In this document: piece by piece, positions 5,109 through 5,128 of the stretch
Position numbering within the stretch: the first letter of the stretch is position 1
Layout of the letters: each line of letters opens with the position of its first letter
NCBI GenBank assembly: GCA_025458755.1
Contig: JALORT010000194.1
Coordinates: 1-5,128, forward strand
Direction: 5' to 3'
Origin: Methylotetracoccus sp.
Lineage (GTDB): Bacteria > Pseudomonadota > Gammaproteobacteria > Methylococcales > Methylococcaceae
Length of the DNA stretch: 5,128 nt
Position numbers and translations under genes: made by a program
The notes under the pieces: generated by a model
What the model saw: only the letters and a program-made list of their open reading frames with translations
What the model was told of the DNA's origin: nothing
Database searches by the model: none

Positions 5109-5126
5109 AAATAAAAATAAAAATAA
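5109..5126. repeat. AAATAA tandem repeat, three copies
   Basis: Three perfect copies of AAATAA follow one another right after the hairpin, in a 48-base stretch at the window end with only about 29% GC. It may be part of the promoter region of a gene beyond the window, or replication slippage in AT-rich spacer DNA. Confidence 0.6.
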
Positions 5127-5128
5127 CA

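Overview
The window looks like chromosomal DNA from a fairly GC-rich (about 60% by eye) bacterium that makes hopanoids. The main evidence is a full-length gene at 790-2334 whose product I recognise as HpnR, the B12-binding radical SAM enzyme that methylates hopanoids at C-3. That enzyme is known from aerobic methanotrophs, acetic acid bacteria, some Acidobacteria and Actinobacteria, Nitrospira and NC10 relatives. The window alone does not settle which lineage this is.

Layout: (1) 3-419, the 3' part of a plus-strand gene ending in a cupredoxin-like domain that seems to lack copper ligands. (2) 420-789, a 370-base gap with a long imperfect hairpin and the hpnR ribosome binding site. (3) 790-2334, hpnR. 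(4) 2335-2562, a gap with a GCATGC hairpin and a faint tRNA-like T-arm on the minus strand. (5) 2563-3183, a YqgE/AlgH-family protein that, unlike the usual cytosolic members, starts with a signal peptide. (6) 3290-4000, an unrecognised 236-residue protein. (7) 4085-4453, a minus-strand SnoaL/NTF2-like protein, convergent with the previous gene. (8) 4454-4906, a long divergent intergenic region. (9) 4907-5083, a 58-residue single-pass membrane protein with lower GC (about 47%). It has a good sigma-70-like promoter with a dyad in its spacer, a strong hairpin at the predicted transcript start, and a perfect hairpin that begins at its stop codon.

Apart from HpnR, the genes do not form an obvious pathway. 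No other hopanoid gene (shc, hpnA-P) is visible, so hpnR appears to stand alone here. Genes 3, 5 and 6 share a strand but are separated by 228 and 106 bases, so a tight operon is not supported. Two parts deserve most attention: the compact and unusually structured small-membrane-protein locus at the right end, and the exported YqgE variant. I see no IS element, CRISPR array, intact tRNA or rRNA, and no convincing undescribed multi-gene system.
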